A DNA stretch of 64,000 bases from Triops longicaudatus (Eukaryota; Arthropoda; Branchiopoda; Notostraca; Triopsidae), in contig JAGQDJ010000019.1 of the NCBI GenBank assembly GCA_022885665.1, positions 585,754 through 649,753 of the forward strand, given 5' to 3'. The notes below the pieces were generated by a model. The model saw only the letters and a program-made list of their open reading frames with translations. It was not told the origin of the DNA and ran no database searches. Shown here one piece after another: positions 46,901 through 59,700 of this stretch. How positions within the stretch are numbered: the first letter of the stretch is position 1; each line of letters begins with the position of its first letter. A program made the position numbers and the translations under genes.

Positions 46901-47864
46901 TTCCGACCACAGGCATTGTGTAACTATCAGATTAAAATTCTTTTATAACTCAAATTTAATAAACAGCAATTTTAGTACTGCACAAAACTTGCAAGGAAAT
47001 TAGTTGATTTACAAGCCCTGTTCAAATTACAAGGGCCTTATAATGGCAAACGCAATTCACCTTGTCAAGGTTTCCTGCGAAAAAAAAATCCAATGTTTCT
47101 TCTTGTTACTGAATCGCCATCCGGGAAAAGATAATTGTCAAGACGTATTTTTGCTGTCCAATCTCGATTGCCATTTAGTATTGTAAAGTAAGCAAATAGA
47201 CTATGCAAAGCGCAACATGATTGTGCCGTATAAAGTTTCTGTAATAATTATAGGCTTATGTATTTACATATAAAATTGAAGTCTCACAGCTCCAGCAAGA
47301 CCGCTTATTCTTAAATTTTCACTAAATGGGGGAAATCGTGAGACTTAACTTATTTTGGCCTAATACACTATTGGATTTGTTTATATATACCAGTTAGGCA
47401 GAAAACTTCTACATATTGGTAGTACTGGAAATTTCAATTGCAACATGAAGTTAAAAATGGCTAATGCCATTAACAACTTGCGGAATGAAGTCACTGATAG
47501 CTTTCTTCTGAAAGTGCGCAAGGACATAAAATTTCCACTCGGAAGACCTCATAATTTTAGTACCCAAGAAAGATCTTTAAAAGGTTCTTGGAACATTAGC
47601 GAAGTCGACTAATAAGGTATAAAGACTTTAATGGACATGTAGCTGTAAATGTGAGTTATACCTGAAATAATCGCTGCGAGCAGCTAAGATGACTTTATGT
47701 GCATGAATTCGTTGCCCCTCAATCTTAAGTACAATATCACTAAACTTGTCATCCAGACAAAGGGAACCAACGTGTTCTGAAAGGGTTCTGGTGTGGTCTA
47801 CTTCTCCTCTTGGCGACGAAGGCTGAGGACTTAGATGTAACGCCAGCTGCTTTTGGCTACTCAT
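44000..47864 (-). CDS. BTBD9: BTBD9, BTB-BACK protein with two discoidin-like domains
   Basis: BTBD9 is a predicted CUL3 substrate adaptor linked to synaptic and iron homeostasis in animals. Exons (- strand): 47864-47662, 46499-46370, 46300-46070, 45767-45497, 45415-45199, 45129-44900, 44685-44496, 44432-44246, 44170-44000; phases close, 609 aa, close to vertebrate size. BTB at residues ~30-140 (FSDIVLKIEGQRIHAHKVIL, LLKYIYTGRV), BACK ~145-260 (RDSFCAPEVDIFRGLLRW, RLPLMSLPELLNEVRP), then two F5/8-type repeats (ITNHI-like NHIKLLLWDKDVRSYSYFIE and RLLLWDCDERRYGYCIE, each with a GTxNTxN motif). The ninth exon junction uses a weak GTTCTT donor. The tail is Glu/Arg-rich and not conserved. Confidence 0.95.
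46500..47661. other. BTBD9 intron 1 with repeat
   Basis: At 1.16 kb this is the longest intron of the gene. It contains the second copy of the dispersed repeat at about 47013-47055. No coding exon is seen. Confidence 0.45.
47013..47055. repeat. Dispersed repeat fragment, copy 2
   Basis: AAGCCCTGTTCAAATTACAA then GGGCCTTATAATGGCAAACG; related to 41614-41655. The two halves CCCTGTT and GGGCCTTA suggest a short DNA-transposon end. Confidence 0.35.
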
Positions 47865-49159
47865 TATGAGCCTGCGAAAACAAAGTTTTGTGATTTAATT
47901 CGACCAACGTACATGGTAAACGAATAAATAATATTAAAACACAGACCACTTCTATGCAACAAAAGTTTCTGAACTGTTTCGTCATACAACATACCACTTT
48001 TGTGCACTCATGATGCGACGACAAAAAAAAATACATATTTCAGTTAACATCTTTCATAACATTTTACGAAGTCTTCGAGTTGTACGAAAAAAAATTGCAC
48101 ATTACCTTTGGAAATTGGTGGAAGTTTTACTACTCAGCAGATTCTATTATACTTTTAGCTGTTCAAAACACTGTGGGATGATTTTACATTACCAAAACAA
48201 ATGTGAACATGGAACGATGGACTGTTCGAGGAAACTTTCTGGCGCGCTTTTCGAGCTTCACGGATCCAGCAAACCTGCATAAGCTTAATACTGCCCTTTT
48301 TTCAACTAAAATACTTCCATTTTGAGAAAAATAATGTGCGCTACAGTAGAAACTGCTCTAGATCCCATCTGACCATTTAAATAGTTTTCTGCCATAAAAG
48401 GTCATTGTTTATTATTTCTCACACTCGTACGAAAAAGGTCCAAAGTGCAAAATTTCTCACGACAGATCGAAAATGCTAGAAACTGAAACATTTATTTCTA
48501 ACTTTCACTGAGAAACATCTACTTTATGTAAAGCAGCTCATAGTATGAGAAAGAGGTGGTTTAATGTGGATTTACCTGAGCAGTTAACCTGTACAAATGC
48601 ACCTGTGCAATTGTGCAACTGTTGTATACAGTGCTAAATTTTATTGTTTTTAAGAAGACCCGGTAAAATGGAGCATGATTCTCGCAATTTACACCTCTCG
48701 TGTCATGAATAATGAAACCGGATAAATGAGACGTCTGTTCTAAACAGAACTGTAGAGGAAAACCATTAACCAGAGTGTGCAATCTTCGCGTTGAACGAAA
48801 TCGAGACTGTTGTCCATGCGCCATAATTCTTCGTGACGCTCGCAGCCGCAGCTGCCAAGTGAAGACAGACGCTCGTAATACAAATGTGTACCGAGTGTCC
48901 TTGATAAAAATAATAATAAAAAGGTCTACGCCTCGTTTACAATGTGTTCAGTGTTGTCCAACCTTCCACAGAGTTATCTATTCATTTTTTTGTCGGAACA
49001 AAAAAGAAACAAGCCTACAAATAGCCACAGGATATGGGCAAGTATGACGCTAGTTTACTGTCAACGACGAATTGCGTAACAGTTTCACCAAGCTTAAAAC
49101 TTTTAAGCCTACTTCGTTTATCATATGCTAGCCAGTATTGAATCTTCGTACGTTCTGTC
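47865..49159. other. Divergent intergenic region BTBD9 / lipase
   Basis: 1.3 kb AT-rich spacer that should carry both promoters. No gene, RNA or repeat is recognised. Confidence 0.45.
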
Positions 49160-51308
49160 ATGCCCGTGAAGCTGGGAACGATGATTTCCTCCAGGTTGAT
49201 GCTGTGTAGTCTGTTGTGGCTCTGTTTCCATTTCCAACAAACGCCGGCTTTTGTTCTGCCTAAAATACTGTTTCCGTTTCATCTGCGTTCGTTATTTCTT
49301 CCGCAGCCTTTGCCCGAGCCGAAAATTGATGTAACTAAAGATCCGGAACTATCCATGAATGCAGTAAGCATTTCACAAACGACGCCTACGCCATTGAACC
49401 TTTAAATTAACACCAAGTGTGAATACAGCTAGAAATTATCCGATATCGGGGATACAATGCCGAGGATCACAAAGTGACAACCCAAGACGGCTACCATCTA
49501 CATTTACATCGTATTCCGGCTCCCAACAAACCAGTTGTGTTCATCCAACACGGACTGTTATGTAGCTCGGATATCTGGTTAATTAATCCAACAAACAAAA
49601 GCTTACGTAATAAGCAATTTTAATTTAAAAGAATATTCCCTTACCAATTTACAACCAATTATATTTTCTTCAATAAGCAAAATTTTAACCTCCAGCATTT
49701 ATATTGTCAAACAACGGGTATGACGTATGGATTGGCAACGCACGAGGGAATCCCTACTCCAATACGCATGAGAACAAATCCAATGCAACCCCAGATTACT
49801 GGGATTTCTCGTAATCCGAACATGTTTTAATTACTCAATTTTTTGGCTAACTGTTTGATCTACCTTTAGATGGGAAGAAATGGGCAAATACGATATACCG
49901 GCTGTAATAAACTACATCTTAAATAAAACTGGACAGACACAACTGATGTATGTGGGCCATTCAATGGGAACTACCATGTTTTGGGCGGCTATGGAGTTAC
50001 ATCCCAAGTTAAATTCTAAAATCAAACTGATGATAGCTTTGGCTCCAGTGGCCTCTTTGGCTCACTGTCCATTTACCCTTCAATTCGCAACTCCAATAGC
50101 GGATATTATGCACGTAACTATGGCTAAAATCACGAAGTGACCAATTGTTTAATACTGCAATCTTGTAAAAATTGACTATCACCATATCCATGCCTAAAGT
50201 GAGGTATGCTCCCGCCATTTCTACACAAACATTGGTGTTGGATTTCGTAATGGTGGAAGCAGACGTCATCTGGGCTAAATATGGCGACGATCCAAAGGTG
50301 GCCATATTAGACAATCGGTCAATACAGAACGACGATGGGCTCTCGGTCTAATTGTAGTTTTGTCCTCGAAATCTCTACACAATAATTTAGGTAGCTGGGA
50401 TGCAAATGATGTTATCGAAAGACGAACTTCTCCCTCTGGCAAAGTTTGCCTGCTTCCCAGATAAGGCAGCCATGATTGGTTGCATGAATCTTATCACATT
50501 GTCATCGGAAGCTAACACTGACGAACATGGCGAAGTCAACACTGTAGGTCTGCTTTATATTTTATCACTGAAAATAAAGACCTTTTTATTACTAATAATT
50601 GGAGGTGTATGTTTTCCTCCAGTTTAAACTAACCAGTTTTTTTAAAGGATATGTTGGAGAAGGTTTTGACGCATTATCCTGTGAAGACATCCGTGAAAAC
50701 AATGATGCATTACGTCCAAACCCTTCGCAGCGGTAAAAAGATTTCTTTGCATTTATCTCCGTCCGTCTGTTTTAATGTATTGCAGATGCCGTACCGTCCA
50801 TAAACGGTTACATTTATTAAAACTTGAGTGTGTACATTTTATTTATTTTTTTATTTTTTTAACGTTTCAAATATTGCAACATTTGCGGGTTTACGTTTAT
50901 ATCGTTCTGTCCACTATTCTCTCTTTTTTTAAGGATGTTACTGTCATTTTGATTACGGGTTGTTCGGCAATTTGGATCGCTACTCGCAATTCCGCCCCCC
51001 ATCATTCGATCCTAGCAAAGTTACTGCACCCGTGATCCTTTTTTCCGCACGTGCAGATGTTCTCACGCCTGCTCAAGTAAACTTGACTCCCCTCTTTGCA
51101 TCGCAGAAAGCAGACTGCTAACTCCATTTCTCCCAATTTCATATTCCAGGACTTGGCATGGTTAGCTAACCAATTGCCTAATTTACGGAAAAGCGAAGTA
51201 GTAAGCCTGGCTGAATTTAATCACGGCGATTTTTTACACGCGTACCAAGTTGTACCACTGGTCTACAGTCATGTGTTACGTTATATTAAAGAATACACGT
51301 CTCTCTAA
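49160..51308 (+). CDS. Acid lipase (LIPA/LIPF-type alpha/beta hydrolase)
   Basis: Lysosomal or secreted lipase hydrolysing triglycerides or cholesteryl esters. Exons: 49160-49363, 49429-49606, 49696-49810, 49870-50113, 50391-50543, 50648-50732, 50934-51076, 51150-51308; phases close, 426 aa. Signal peptide near residues 8-31 (MISSRLMLCSLLWLCFHF). Oxyanion HGLL, then GYDVWIGNARGNPYS, nucleophile Ser in GHSMGTT, catalytic Asp in SARADVLTP and catalytic His in FNHGDFLHAY. The cap domain region (residues ~230-300) is the most divergent. The first exon also codes a hydrophobic, Pro-rich linker before the usual start of the mature enzyme. Orthology within the acid lipase family is not resolved. Confidence 0.92.
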
Positions 51309-52153
51309 TCATCCTTAACACTTGAGAACCCACATTATTCGCTTTCTTTGTTTCCTGCTAAGTGAAAGCTAAGGAGGAACAAACTACAACCAAGCGAGGA
51401 AAAGAGTCCAAGAGAATGTTTACACAAGTTAAAGCGGTGCGAACGGACAAAAAAGGGCGTCGGGGAGAACTTTGCTCCTTTGGTGTTTGCGTCAATGAAT
51501 GGAAACCCGGTGGGAAAAAGGCGGGGGAGGACAAACGTATTACCTAGGGATTTTCGTGTCTGTTGTTGGTCGTGGAGTGAGGCATATTGATTGCGCGCGC
51601 AGGCAACAACGAAATGGTAAACGAGAGAGGATGGCCAGAGTTTCACCCCCAACTGGAAGTAAAGTCGATAGTCCCGTTCGCCTTGCAACTAATAAGACTC
51701 ACCTCTGTTGTGCTATCAGTATCGCTAACCAGTTCGCGTCCAACAAAGAGCGGAAAACGGAACTCCCTGTTCAGCCACACATACACACACATTTCTGCCC
51801 CCGCCAAGATTGCTCGTACTCCGGGGAGTGTCGGAAGGGTGAATAAGACTCGTTTTTTTGCCTCGTTATCTACAGAAAAGTGACTTGCTTGGACGACAAA
51901 GGGGGAGAAGACGTCGTTACTGTGGTTGAGTAGAAGAAGGGGAACTATTAAGTGCGGACAAACATTTCGAGCAATCTGTGACAGAAAGGGGGAGGACACG
52001 ACAATCACAAAAAGTACATCTACAGTACCACTCCGTTGTCGTTATGTAAGTTAACAGTGAGGAAGTTGTTAGAGCCATGAATCAGGCTGTGCGTTACAAG
52101 CCCTTCCTTTGTTCATGCTCAGTCATTACTTAATAGACCTCCCCAAAGCTTGA
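51309..52153. other. Intergenic lipase / coiled-coil gene
   Basis: Overlapping open frames on both strands between 51335 and 52008 show no family similarity or consistent splice sites. Probably promoter and 5' UTR of the next gene. Confidence 0.45.
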
Positions 52154-54001
52154 ATGAAATATTTAACTCGTGGGTTTCTTGGTTCTCTCCTGTATCACAT
52201 GTATCTGCGTGCAGCAGGCATTGATTATCGATTCGAGTGGGCGACTATGAAGTCAACATCGGCCAGCTGCCTGGAATCGCAGGCGGTGATTTCCCATTAC
52301 GAGGCCCTTAACGCGGAACTGGAGCGAAAGACGTCGCAATTTTTGCATGCTTCCGCCTCTGGTCCGGCGCACCTCCACGAACAAGTAACACCCGAAGAGA
52401 TCTACTTGCTCTTTAACAGTCATAAGCGGCATCTATTTCCGCCTAATTGCTTTTCGGCTCCTGATTGCTTTCCCTCTCTATCTTTTCCTCGCACCCGTGC
52501 TGTTGTTGACAATAGATTTTCCAGGAGAGAAGAAGTCGTTCAACCAAGGGTAGAAACCCAGGGTAAGCAGAAATTAAGGAATAATAGAATCTTGCACACT
52601 TAAAAGCAAACGATTAACCCGTCGCATTTCTCCTTTTCTCCCTCCTAAAACAAAAACACGAAAAGGACCAGTAAAATCCACAAATCCTATTCTCTCACCG
52701 AGGACGGGGGAGCGTTAGACAAACGACGAGATGAGTTATTGATTAAATTGACGAAACACAACCAAGTACTTCAAGCGGAGCTGGATCTCGCTCGCAAAGA
52801 CCTCACGATTGTGGTAATTTTTTCTTAAAGAACTGTTTCTTTCGTAATAAAGCATCATACGTTCCCTCTCAACGACTTTGTCGATGGCCGCATAGATGGG
52901 CGAAAAGAATCACCTAAGCGAGCAGTTAACTCAAGCCAAGGAAGATGCCAAGCTCTTGAAAAAACAAGCTCAAATGAGGGACCAACAAATCATGCAACTC
53001 AAATCCAGCACTCAACAAGCTATGCAAAGAGCCAAAATGGCCGAAGATACCCAGCTAGCTCTGCATAAGGTAATTCTTAACACATACAAAATAGTCTAGG
53101 CCAACGAACTTTATACTCACTGGGTAACAAGGAATTTTCTATAGACGGGATTGCTGTGATTAAACTACAGCAATAGTAGGTTCTGTCCTTTAAAAACGTT
53201 GCTTCCGGTAATTGGCTTTTTTATATGAATAGTACAGTAACATCTCCCCACGACAAGCCTTGCGGGAGCAGACAAACTATGCAGTTCACCCGATTTTATG
53301 CAATTCATCGGAAACTGTACATTTACATTAACATAAACCTTTTGACTCCTTCATAATAGCCCAATATTCGTTTAAACGGCATTTTTATGGCGAAATTCTA
53401 TGGATTTGGGTAATAGAGGAAGAAGTCTATTATGGTTTATATGCGAACTTCTTCGAGTCACTCGCGTAGTAATACCGTCCATCCAAGTAAAAAAAAAAAT
53501 GCAGATAAAGAACGTTACTTGCTTGGGTTGTTTTTCTGTCAACCTGGTGTTTTTCTGTACTTGACATTGCTGTGATTCCGATACCGCTTTCGCGACTTTC
53601 ATAGTTACGGTCTTGATCTTTTCTCGAAAAAATTGTCACGTCCCCCTTTGTCTTGTTACTATCTGACACTCAAGGGAATAATAAGGCATGACTAGCGTGA
53701 CTGCTGATGCTCAACTGTTGACATCCCTAAATGTTTGTGACAGGAGCTGGAATCCATCAGACGCGAAGCGCAAGACCGAACACGGGATCAACAACGTACA
53801 CAAATTCGTTTGCAACGTGCTATGGAAGAATTAGCCCGTACGAAAGGCACGAGCAGTCAGCTGTCTTACCTGTCTTCTTCCGCAAGTTCGAAGATGTCCT
53901 TAATGCAGTCGTGCCTCATAAAACAGGCCCAACTCATAAAGATTCTGCAGCAGCAAGTCCGTGACAACAATGCTTCGTCAGTGGATGAAGAAAAATTTTG
54001 A
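52154..54001 (+). CDS. TEX9: Coiled-coil protein, TEX9-like
   Basis: Proposed exons: 52154-52384 (start at 52154 or the internal ATG at 52247), 52525-52562, 52666-52813, 52896-53069, 53744-54001; 251-282 aa. The N-terminal YEALNAELERKT recalls the EYKxLNxELExKT motif of TEX9; the middle is a long coiled coil (RRDELLIKLTKHNQVLQAEL, LKKQAQMRDQQIMQLKSS, RLQRAMEELARTKG); the end has IKQAQLIKILQQQ where TEX9 has a similar C-terminal helix. TEX9 is a ciliary/centriolar satellite-associated protein. The first donor (CAA|GTAACA) with acceptor TTTTCCAG is my choice because it gives the only frame into the next exon; reading on instead (VTPEEIYLLFNSHK) breaks the phase. Confidence 0.6.
53070..53743. 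other. Intron 4 of the TEX9-like gene
   Basis: 674 nt, no exon recognised. Confidence 0.45.
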
Positions 54002-54235
54002 CCCCCAAAATAACGATGCCCATTCCCATCCTTCATGAAGTAGACATAAAAAAGGAAGCCCAAGATGACCTTTTTCCCTTCCTCAACCAAAACCAAAACT
54101 GACGCACAGTTATGGTCAAAGAGTACCTCGGTGTTTCCCTTACCTTTTTACCCAGCTTTAAATCTTGTATACCTAAAGGAAACTTTTAGTGCAATAACCA
54201 AAATGTAGCAATGATTCAGACGAAAAAAAAAGTTA

Positions 54236-54241
54236 AATAAA
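54236..54241 (+). promoter_or_regulatory. AATAAA polyadenylation signal of the TEX9-like gene
   Basis: Canonical AATAAA 235 nt after the stop. The region 54002-54761 otherwise holds only the convergent 3' flanks of this gene and CUL1. Confidence 0.55.
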
Positions 54242-54761
54242 GGTCAATTTTTCATTAAGCGTTGTCCGACATTTTCAACGAGAACGTGCATTGCAAACTT
54301 TTCTTCGCCTCTATTGTTCTAAGTGTAATTTTGTGTCCCCGTCCTGTGTGTTCGTTCGCTTCCTCACTTTGCCGTATTTACAGACCAAACAGGAGAGAAA
54401 AGGGAGAAAAACAAGTGTTACTGGTTTTACACTAGGTACAGGTGGATGACAACTAAGAAACGGATAAAAGCGGAGCAATTTTTTATGTTAACAAACGCGC
54501 CAAACACTCACGGACGGGGATGGGTGTGTGTTTACATTCGACACTGAACAAAAGGCCGAAAAGAAAGGAAAAAAAAATTTACCACATCATACCTGCCACT
54601 TTGCCATCCGTGGTGCAATTTTTATGTTCAAATTTTATCGTCCGCATGTTCACCTTCTTCTGCTTAGCGCAATTCCCAGAAGTAAACTCAGAATAGAAAC
54701 GAACCACAGGAATTACCAAACATTGCCCCCACCTCTTTTCAGAGCATGTGCCTGGTGATAA

Positions 54762-57700
54762 TCATGCTAAATACGAGTAAGTATCCTTCTGGCCTTCGGT
54801 TCTTTCCAAATATTCCTTTTCTATTAAAATATCTATGCATTTCTGAAAAAGAATACCATAACGTAAGTCAGTACAGCTTTTCTTTCATTTCTTTTCTATC
54901 ATAATTTTTTCTTCCGTGTAGGATCTTACCTTGATGACATGAACTCGGGGCTTGAATCGTGTGGAAAGCTGGTTGAGAACTTCTGCCAAAAGCTGTTGGT
55001 GCTTTAATGTTTTTCTCATCTTCATAATGCGCACAATGGCAGCTTGGATTAGCAATTTACGATCTTCTTCCACATGTGCATGAGTCGTCTCAGTCTCAAT
55101 GCGAGCTTCCGCTTTCAAAGGGATATTGATATTCACACGGAGTTTTTTGCTATAAGGAAAAGGATAATAAACAAACGAAAAAAATAAACTAGAATGTGCA
55201 GCTTCGCACACTACATGGTAACGCAAGCGATCTTACTTTTTATAACCGAAGAAAAGTGCAAGTTGAGATGTAGGTTGCAAATCGTTCTCGTCATCTTCGG
55301 AGGTTAGCAATTTCGCTTTGAGTAAAATTTGGGCTACTTGGACTAATAAATCCATCTTAATGCCGGTATGGTCAGCTAACTGCTGTAACGAATAGGAATC
55401 TTCCGTGTTGTATTGTAGGAGAACGGCCATTTGTAGTGTCGATGCTTGCAAAGTATACCGGTTGCGAAAACAAGTTGTCACTAACTCGCCTTTCGACATA
55501 TGATAAAGCCAATGGAGTTTGCGTCCTGAGTGTTGGCCACTGTAGAATGCGGTGAATCTGGAAACACTCCTCTCCAACTGCAAAACGAAAACGACAAAAA
55601 GATAAAGCTTAATAGAAAATATAACAAAGTTACGAAAACCTCTTGGTGTCTTCAAAGAAAGTGGTACTCCAACTCTCTTGGAGTGGACTAACATCTTTTT
55701 CTATTAATGGGGTCATATAAGTCTGCTTACTTCTGAAGGCAGAGAAAAAGTACACGACTGTTGGAAAGGCCAGGAGCCGGAAGAAAGCACTTGAATGCTA
55801 AAATCGATGTCCAGCGGTTCTGTCGACGCTAAATGTTTCCGGAACTGCTCGTTCAAGTCCTTCGAGACGCCAATATCTTGGAACATTCGCTGTAACTTGG
55901 ACGTGTATTCAAAACCACAGGCTTGCTTGAGTTTGGAGATCATGGACGCTTCAGCATCATCTGACGCCGACATGTGCTGGACTAACCGCTTTGCCAACAT
56001 TTTTGAGTAAAACTTCTGAAATACATCTTTGTCTTCCAAATACTTGAAGACCACCATCTAATCAAAAAGTTAAGAGACAACTCACGTTAGAGATGGACCG
56101 GTTTTTGCCCAAGGGCGAAGGACGAAAATCGGCAAAAGGCGCTAATAAGAATATGGACAAAGTTTACCACTTGGTTTAACGTATCTTCTAATTCGCCCTC
56201 TTCCGGGTTCTTACTGCTTTTCTTGAGTACCAAGTCACAGTACTTGGCTAAGAGTTCAGGCGACTTGGAAGAGGAATTAGCTGCTTTGGTAACAGCGTTG
56301 TTGTTAATAAACCGGCCACAGGCTTTATCCAAGGCGGCTACGAAACCGGCGTCGTTCCGGAAGGCGGTGAGAACCAAGGCGTTGTACTTGCGATGAACAT
56401 CCAGGATGGTCGATACGTAAAGTTTAGGGTCAGAATGAGCGGCGTCCCCACCTTTATCAATCGCAGCCAAGCCTTGCTGGGCGATATGTGCTTCCAGGAG
56501 GGATCGCAGTTCAGTCAAGCCGTCTGAAATGCGGGATACTAAACCGTACATACGACCTAAATCTTCTTGCTTGTCATCACTAAGCAAATGTTGGAATTCT
56601 CCTTGAAAAATTTCCAAATGTTTCTCAATCAGGACCTATAAAGCAAAATGAGATAAAATATTGAATACTAGTAAAGAAAATTACACTTTTAAGTGAAAAC
56701 GTGGAACTGAAAACATTAAAATAAAAACAATAATAAATAAAGTAAATAAAAATGGGGGAGAAGACTCCAGAAGACGCAACTTACCTTTTCGCAAGTTTTA
56801 TTAAGCTTTTCCAATGTCGTTTCGTGCAGATACATTTGGACCCTTTGCTGTTCCTCCACTAACCTTTGTTCAGCCTGTGGGGATAAAATGGACCATCGAT
56901 GAATTTTATAGTTAATAAAAACGCATCAGTCGAGGAAGAAAAAAGCTCCACTACCTTTTTCATATACTCGGTGACGGGGTTGTGGCTGAGGAATTCTGTA
57001 CTCTCCCGGGTATAATACCGCTCGGTATCTTCTAGGAAGGCATTTTCGAAGTACTCCTTGTAGACGGACAAGTTCTGACCCTTGGCGCCGGGGTCGTCCT
57101 CATTCATTCCTTGTTCAGAAATATAAGCGACGGTTGGGAAAGATTTGGCCTATTACCTAATTCTACGTAACAGTTTATAACACCCGATATAAGCCGTCTG
57201 TTGATCGTCTCGCCGTTGCGCTCTTTTTCAATCAGCTTCAAGATGGCATTAGTGACTTGTTTATGCAAATGTCGGAAAAGGTTGTCCCGCCACGTGACTA
57301 AAGCCAGCTGGTAGACCTCGTAGATGCCCTTCTGACCTTCTTCGCATTCGCGTTTGACCCAGTGACGGTTCAAGTAGGCGCATACGCCGTTCAATACTTT
57401 CGCACTAAATTGGTAATCTTCCCACTGTTGTCGATAAAACTGTAACAAAGCCTCATCCATGTAATCCACCCCATTCTGCAATAGAAAAACGAAGTTACTT
57501 TACTATCATAAAAGACAGGCATGTGTCTCCTTACTTTGTGAAGGTTGACCAGATGGGTACACAAGAAATTTTTTAATCGCTTGTATAATTCATAGCCTAC
57601 AAACTGGGCGCCACTGGCTCCCGTGCCTTTACGTCCTTTCCCACAAGTCGATGTTGCTGTGGACGCAGTTCCTTTGGTCTGCCCTTGTGCTTGACTACTA

Positions 57701-57936
57701 CCATGATTTACGCTGGTGCAATAATTATACACATGACTGAAATGCAAAACAGATATTAAAGTCTTTTAAAAATAATGGGATAATAGTGAGTCTTACGTGT
57801 ACAGAGCCATATAACGCTTCTTGGACATACTCGCCCGACTAAAAACTTGCTCAATGCCTTCTAACAAATCCCACCAAATGAGGTCCAAATCAACAGGCTT
57901 TGGCCCATGAGGGTTCTGCCCTCTTTGCCCCGACAT
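54762..57936 (-). CDS. CUL1: Cullin-1, SCF ubiquitin ligase scaffold
   Basis: CUL1 bridges SKP1/F-box substrate receptors and the RBX1 RING. Exons (- strand): 57936-57797, 57736-57535, 57475-57157, 57109-56955, 56874-56785, 56635-56168, 56057-55731, 55577-55237, 55149-54930, 54842-54762; phases close, 780 aa, close to human CUL1. N-terminal cullin repeats with the SKP1-facing VHIVYNY-equivalent region (YTHVYNYCTSVN), the cullin homology domain (KMLAKRLVQHMSASDDAEASM, QACGFEYTSKLQRMFQDI), and the WHB domain with the neddylation Lys in IVRIMKMRKTLKHQQL, ending in EKDTYSYLA-like KDTYSYLA. Sequence identity to vertebrate CUL1 appears very high. One short loop near residue 70-90 is an unusual Gly/Ser/Thr insert. 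Confidence 0.97.
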
Positions 57937-59480
57937 ATTCAGCCTCCTGCGGCTAGGTGAGCTCCAACACTGGCCCAGAACGAAATTACAGCGGGCTGAG
58001 CAACTAATACTGAAAAAGAATTAATGTTCAAGCAAGCCTAATACTGCACGAAACAGAAGACTTTAAGAAAGTGGGTCATGGATGATTGATAATTTGTCAA
58101 ACTGAGTGCCATTTAAGCAGAGGATCAACATAACCTTTTCGTTAGTTTTCTAATTAAATAAATTTCAATTATTTCGAAACGCTCATTAATACAAAATACC
58201 AAAACAAGAATAACTACTGAACCAAAACGGGGTGAAAAAGAAAGCAATCACCAACATTAAGGCGCAGGAGAAAACATGCTATTTGTATGTGCAAAAGGAA
58301 GTTACCTTCGTTCAAGTACTCCTACGTTTTATCACAGACTAGGTAGGCTCCCGTAACTAATTAGTTAAACCCAAAACAACGTATTAGACTTGGCAAGATA
58401 AACAAAAGATTCTATGCTGTAGTCGAAACTATGGTTTATACACTTCCGTGTCGCATAACGCCACCTAGTGAGTATTTAGTAGCCACGCAATTCTTGCTCC
58501 GTTCGCATTTTTGACGGAGTCGTTTACACGAGTTCAACTTAACGTTGATTCGTTTGGATATTGGAGAATTTACCGAGATTAGAAAAATGTGCAAATTTTG
58601 TCACAGCATTATGATTAAGGTACCTAAATTAGGAAGTTGTGTTCTTAAAGGAAGCCTTGTTCACGGTGCAGTCAACCGTTTTTTGCACCGTCATTGGTCT
58701 GTTGCATTTTACGCATTTCGCAATGAAGCGTTCCTATTCGCGTTACTGAAGCGTTCCTCCGCAGAAAGTCTTTAGCTGTTTTCGTGTATAAAATCGGGGA
58801 ATTTTGCAAGTTTGGTGTGCATGTGCGCCGACGCATTAACAGTTTGGCTGGTTTTTTTTCCTAGCCATTGATGAAGGAAAAGGGTTTGCCTGCTGCGAAG
58901 GCCTAACAGTCCGCACCGTCTGAGGATGATCGACAGGAATAACTTGACGACTGGCCATTGTGGCATTGTGGAAAGTGCCGCATGGGCTAGGTCCGAAAAG
59001 TCCTTTCTTGGACCGGAGCTTCCTTAGTGTAATAATGATCAAGAAGATTAGTTGAGCCGGTCTCGAAAATTACGTAGGGGCTGCTGGTAAGCCAGTCCGC
59101 CCCTGACAGGGACAGTTGAAATGGGCCATGTTTCAAAAATATTATAAATGTATAATAAATACGTGTTATAAACGGCTTATCTTGTGCCTTTAAAAACAAA
59201 ATCGCAATATAATGAAGTAATACACGCTAAATGCATAGACTGAAACGAATAAACGATTGCTTGACACAATAAAAATTTTCTTTCGAAATTCTTTACAAGT
59301 AGATCTGCATTTATGCACTATGCAAGCCGTTTCGAGGATTCAGTTCGTTTCGGTGAAATAAGGGTCGAATGTAATTCTCTATAGAAACCTGGGATTCTCC
59401 TATATACCCCATTACAAAATTGAATTACGGACGGGAGACCCCTTAAGCCCCCTTCTGAATACGGCCTTGTTAAGTTTTTC
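57937..59480. other. Gene-poor region upstream of CUL1
   Basis: Contains the CUL1 promoter side. Short frames at 58545-58775 and 58772-59199 have no support. No RNA gene is recognised. Confidence 0.4.
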
Positions 59481-59499
59481 TTTCATTTGTTTCCATCGT

Positions 59500-59700
59500 T
59501 GGACTGTACTGTACTAAGTACATGTTAGGCGAAATATCGATATAGTGTACACCGGTTATAACGAACTGTCGGCTACTGGGAACAAATTTCACAGGTTCCG
59601 GTGAAAGTAAATCTATGTAAGACAATATAGGTTATTATGGACTATCGGTTATAACGGACAAGTTTTACTAAATAGCTGTGAATTTTTTCGTTTTGTAGGT
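59500..59700. repeat. pogo/Tigger-like DNA transposon remnant
   Basis: Repeated CGGTTATAACGAAC / CGGTTATAACGGAC blocks near 59552 and 59645 with intervening AGGTTATTATGGAC are the subterminal repeats typical of pogo/Tigger (Tc1-mariner) elements. Further TATAAGCA/ATAAGCAT blocks at about 60140-60190 may belong to the same or a related element. No transposase frame remains, and ends were not delimited. Confidence 0.5.

Noticed and set aside
50189..50350. 52-codon frame within a lipase intron
   Set aside because: Including it breaks the acid-lipase sequence; splicing 50113 to 50391 is in phase and gives a continuous cap domain.
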